Positions 61,034-64,000 of a stretch of 64,000 nt of DNA are shown here, one piece after another. Location: the NCBI GenBank assembly GCA_023266215.1, contig JAHFRQ010000002.1, positions 80,001 to 144,000 of the forward strand, in the 5' to 3' direction. The position numbers and the translations under genes were made by a program. The first letter of the stretch is position 1, and each line of letters opens with the position of its first letter. Under the pieces are notes generated by a model. The model made no database searches. It was given only the letters and a program-made list of their open reading frames with translations, and was not told the origin of the DNA. This DNA is from Gammaproteobacteria bacterium. Lineage in GTDB: Bacteria > Pseudomonadota > Gammaproteobacteria > Coxiellales > Coxiellaceae.

Positions 61034-62437
61034 ATGACAGACGGACTGGTTGAAACAACCTTACTCTCACTGTGGGAGAAATGCTTAAATTATTTGCGCG
61101 ATGAAATTCCAGCGCAAAAATTTAATACTTGGATTCGCCCACTACATGCTGAATTAAAAGATAACACGCTCATCTTGCTTGCGCCCAATCAATTTGTTTT
61201 AGATTGGGTGAACGAGCATTTTTTAGTAAAAATAATGGAAACACTGCGCGAATTGTCAGAAGATGATGCGCCGGTGGTTAAATTACGCATCGGCACAAAA
61301 TCACAAGGCAGCAGTGATGAAAACAACAGCGGTCAAACTGTGATGCATTCTGCCAGCATGTCTCAACCCACGTTTTCGCAAAATTTACAGCCGTCACAAA
61401 AAGCGTATACACCCCATCGCAGTAATTTAAATCCGACTTTTCGATTTGATAATTTCGTTGAAGGTAAATCCAATCAATTGGCACGCGCTGCAGCGCAGCA
61501 AGTGGCTGAGAATCCGGGCCAAGCTTACAACCCCTTGTTTTTATATGGCGGCGTTGGTTTGGGTAAAACGCACTTAGCGCAAGCCATGGGAAATTATATT
61601 TTAGAAAAAAATCCCGATGCCAAAGTATTATACTTGCATTCAGAACGTTTTGTTGCCGACATGGTCAAAGCATTGCAACACAACGCAATGAACGAATTCA
61701 AACGCTATTATCGCTCTGTGAATTGTTTATTAATCGATGATATTCAGTTTTTTGCTAAAAAAGAAAGATCGCAAGAAGAATTTTTTCACACGTTTAATGC
61801 TTTATTAGAAAGCAATCAGCAAATTGTGTTGACCTGCGATCGTTATCCTAAAGAAATTTCGGGTTTAGAAGAGCGTTTACAATCGCGCTTTGGCTGGGGT
61901 TTGACGATTGCCATTGAGCCACCCGAATTAGAAACGCGTGTGGCAATTCTAATGACGAAAGCAGAGCAATCTAAAATTGCGCTATCTAGTGACGTTGCAT
62001 TTTTTATTGCAAAACATATTCAATCTAACGTGCGTGAATTAGAAGGTGCACTAAAACGCGTGATTGCCAATGCGCATTTTACGCGTCGCGATATTACGGT
62101 CGATTTTGTTCGCGAAGCGTTAAAAGATTTGTTAACACTGCAAGCCAAATTAGTCACCATTGAAAATATTCAGCGCACCGTTGCAGAATATTATAAAATT
62201 AAAGTCGCGGACATTTTATCAAAAAGACGTAATCGCTCAGTCACAAGGCCCCGTCAATTAGCCATGGCGCTCGCAAAAGAATTAACAACGCACAGCCTGC
62301 CTGAAATTGGCGATGCCTTTGGCGGCCGCGATCACACGACAGTTTTACATGCATGTCGTAAAATGAAAGAATTGATGGAAGCTCAGTTAGACATTCAGGA
62401 AGATTGGAAAAACTTGATGCGGATTTTATCGGCGTAA
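61034..62437 (+). CDS. dnaA: Chromosomal replication initiator DnaA
   Basis: 467 residues from ATG 61034 (AGGG six bases upstream; ATG 61028 is too close). Domain [22 protein letters not shown], a variable linker, the AAA+ domain with [12 protein letters not shown] and LLIDDIQF, arginine finger region [12 protein letters not shown], and domain IV with the DnaA-box reader [14 protein letters not shown]. No clear cluster of DnaA boxes is visible in the 69-bp gap before it, so oriC is probably elsewhere. Confidence 0.98.
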   Translation: MTDGLVETTLLSLWEKCLNYLRDEIPAQKFNTWIRPLHAELKDNTLILLAPNQFVLDWVNEHFLVKIMETLRELSEDDAPVVKLRIGTKSQGSSDENNSGQTVMHSASMSQPTFSQNLQPSQKAYTPHRSNLNPTFRFDNFVEGKSNQLARAAAQQVAENPGQAYNPLFLYGGVGLGKTHLAQAMGNYILEKNPDAKVLYLHSERFVADMVKALQHNAMNEFKRYYRSVNCLLIDDIQFFAKKERSQEEFFHTFNALLESNQQIVLTCDRYPKEISGLEERLQSRFGWGLTIAIEPPELETRVAILMTKAEQSKIALSSDVAFFIAKHIQSNVRELEGALKRVIANAHFTRRDITVDFVREALKDLLTLQAKLVTIENIQRTVAEYYKIKVADILSKRRNRSVTRPRQLAMALAKELTTHSLPEIGDAFGGRDHTTVLHACRKMKELMEAQLDIQEDWKNLMRILSA

Positions 62438-62456
62438 ATTGGCGTGAGGGAACAAA

Positions 62457-63563
62457 ATGAAAATAACTTTACAACGCGAACAACTTTTAAAGCCTTTACA
62501 AATGGTCATCGGCGCGATTGATCATAAGCAAGCCATGCCTATTTTAGCGAACGTTTTATTACGCGTTGATAACAATCAACTCTCTGTTACGGGGACTGAT
62601 TTAGAAATAGAATTAATTGGTCAGTCTAATTTAACCAAACCAACTGATAATTCTGCGTTGACACTGCCTGCGCGAAAATTAATGGATATTTGCAAAGCCC
62701 TGCCTGATTTTGCAGCGATTGAATTATACCAAGAAAAAGACCGTGTGATTTTAAAGTCAGAGCGCAGCCGATTTACCATGTCAACGATGCCAGCGGATGA
62801 TTTCCCCAGCACAGAATTACTATCTGATAACATCATGTTTGAAATATCACAAAAAGAATTATCAAATTTATTGCACAGAACCGCTTTTGCAATGGCACAA
62901 CAAGATGTGCGCTATTATTTAAATGGGATGTTATTTGAAGTGGTTGATTGTCATTTACGAACTGTTGCAACAGATGGTCATCGATTAGCCTTAAATCAAG
63001 CTAAAATTTCAATTTCGCCAACAGAAAAAACACAAGTGATTGTGCCCTTTAAAGCAGTGAGTGAATTATCGCGATTACTTAAAGATCATGGACAAATCGT
63101 CACGGTGAATATTAGTCATCATCATATTCGGATCACCTGTCAAGATTTTGTCTTTACATCAAAATTAGTGGAAGGAAAATTTCCAGATTATCAGCGCGTT
63201 ATTCCTAAAATGGGCGATAAAGTATTAACGATTGATCGCGACACCTTAAAACAAGCGTTATTACGCACGTCTGTTTTATGCAATGAAAAGGCGCGCGGCG
63301 TGCGATTTGAATTACAAAATAATTCTTTAAAGTTATTATCCAACAATCCAGAGCATGAAGCCGCAGAAGAAGAAGTGGATATTAATTATCAAGGTGCTCA
63401 TTTTGATATTGGATTTAATATTACTTATCTGCTTGATGTCTTAAATGTTGTAGAGCCAGGATTAATCCGCCTAACATTAATCGACAACAACCATAGCATG
63501 CGCATCGATGAGCCGACGAGTGAAACGCACAGCATCTTTGTCGTCATGCCCATGCGGATGTGA
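62457..63563 (+). CDS. dnaN: DNA polymerase III sliding clamp (beta subunit)
   Basis: 368 residues in three repeated clamp domains; opening MKITLQREQLLKPLQMVIGA and ending FVVMPMRM, as in most gammaproteobacterial beta clamps. GAGGGA precedes the ATG by a few bases. Nineteen bases separate it from dnaA, with which it forms an operon. recF does not follow; a convergent aminopeptidase gene does. Confidence 0.98.
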   Translation: MKITLQREQLLKPLQMVIGAIDHKQAMPILANVLLRVDNNQLSVTGTDLEIELIGQSNLTKPTDNSALTLPARKLMDICKALPDFAAIELYQEKDRVILKSERSRFTMSTMPADDFPSTELLSDNIMFEISQKELSNLLHRTAFAMAQQDVRYYLNGMLFEVVDCHLRTVATDGHRLALNQAKISISPTEKTQVIVPFKAVSELSRLLKDHGQIVTVNISHHHIRITCQDFVFTSKLVEGKFPDYQRVIPKMGDKVLTIDRDTLKQALLRTSVLCNEKARGVRFELQNNSLKLLSNNPEHEAAEEEVDINYQGAHFDIGFNITYLLDVLNVVEPGLIRLTLIDNNHSMRIDEPTSETHSIFVVMPMRM

Positions 63564-63570
63564 GTTAATT

Positions 63571-64000
63571 CTACTTCAACGCTTCTGTCGCTTTTTTCAG
63601 CCATTCGCGCACATCGGGCGTTAAGTCTTTTTCTAATAATTGATAAATGTGTGCATGGTAATTATTAATATATTTAATTTCATCAGATGACAATAAATTT
63701 ATATCAATTAAATTTCGTGCGTAAGGCACAACGGTTAAATCAGCAAGGCCGTAAAATGGGCCGGCAGGAATTTTCTCTATAATTTCACATACATTTTCAA
63801 TGCGAATGCCATATTGGCCTTCAAAATATAATCCAGGTTCATTGCTCACGAGCATGCCAGGCTGCAATGGGACGTTTGATGCTCCATAACCGATGCGCTG
63901 CGGACCTTCATGGACGCATAAATAAGCACCAACACCGTGACCCGTGCCATGACCAAAATCTAATCCGTATTGCCACAGTGGCGCACGCGCCAACGTATTG
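63571..64000 (-). CDS. Aminopeptidase P family (Xaa-Pro, M24B) C-terminal part
   Basis: The last ~142 codons of a gene that enters from the right edge. LDFGHGTGHGVGAYLCVHEG is the metal-binding His region of M24 peptidases, and SNEPGLYFEGQYGIRIEN holds the two Glu ligands. The long C-terminal tail (VPYARNLIDINLLSSDEI then WLKKATEALK) is characteristic of the eukaryote-type APP1 branch with three domains. Removes N-terminal residues before proline in the cytoplasm. Confidence 0.92.
   Translation of the reverse strand, partial: NTLARAPLWQYGLDFGHGTGHGVGAYLCVHEGPQRIGYGASNVPLQPGMLVSNEPGLYFEGQYGIRIENVCEIIEKIPAGPFYGLADLTVVPYARNLIDINLLSSDEIKYINNYHAHIYQLLEKDLTPDVREWLKKATEALK

Overview
The window reads as part of an AT-rich gammaproteobacterial chromosome, most likely Legionellales (Coxiellaceae-like). 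The support is gene order: tyrS / M23 peptidase / anmK, argS with a SPOR gene, dprA-smg-topA-tsaC, zapB-zapA-fau, algH-ruvX-pyrB and dnaA-dnaN, together with a gcvT-gcvH-gcvPA-gcvPB operon that has a split P protein. The species assignment is inference. No rRNA, tRNA, CRISPR array or transposase gene was recognised.

Layout. 0-9.2 kb: envelope and peptidoglycan-recycling genes (tyrS end, M23 endopeptidase, AnmK, a DUF1460 amidase) next to a Yej/Opp-like peptide importer (binding protein and two permeases) that is interrupted by two small secreted proteins. Its probable fused ATPase lies far away at 47.8-49.4 kb, overlapped by an exported gamma-glutamylcyclotransferase-like gene. 9.2-13.6 kb: FtsN-like SPOR protein, DUF945 protein, ArgS and a small P-loop kinase. 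13.6-16.9 kb: accessory patch with a damaged BrnT-type toxin and its antitoxin, a helical-repeat protein, a FUSC membrane protein, a remnant of an AAA+ ATPase and a palindromic element carrying a DUF559 nuclease. 16.9-26.9 kb: tsaC-topA-smg-dprA, a MATE-like transporter, fmt and gmhB, with TacAT and TumE/TumA toxin-antitoxin pairs between them. 26.9-33.8 kb: an island coding for a LOG protein, a LuxR-type regulator, a truncated MFS protein, an AfsA-type hotdog protein, a HAD phosphatase, an acyl carrier protein, a FabH-like ketosynthase and an MFS exporter. It lies between coxC and a SCO-like oxidase assembly gene. 33.8-51.6 kb: coxC, a second AAA+ ATPase, the glycine cleavage operon, DUF3800, secreted proteins, folA, a tetraheme cytochrome c, HicAB, an enoyl-CoA hydratase-family gene, MNT/HEPN and malic enzyme. 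51.7-64 kb: a membrane-protein/MFS operon, a 0.75-kb giant inverted repeat, pentapeptide protein, tag-ada, LysE, fau-zapA-zapB, algH-ruvX-pyrB, dnaA-dnaN and a partial aminopeptidase P.

The strongest candidate for an undescribed system is the 27.4-33.7 kb island. An AfsA-like enzyme, a phosphatase, a dedicated ACP, a ketosynthase, an exporter and a LuxR-type regulator are what a butyrolactone/butenolide-type signal pathway would need, arranged as one overlapping transcription unit. A second theme is small palindromic DNA. A DUF559 nuclease gene is enclosed by 80-bp inverted repeats, and a related nuclease-less element has 263-bp arms. Tandem 32-33-bp palindromes precede both AAA+ ATPase loci, and a short hairpin repeat occurs three times with different stem sequences. 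At least five toxin-antitoxin modules or remnants occur, which is dense for 64 kb.
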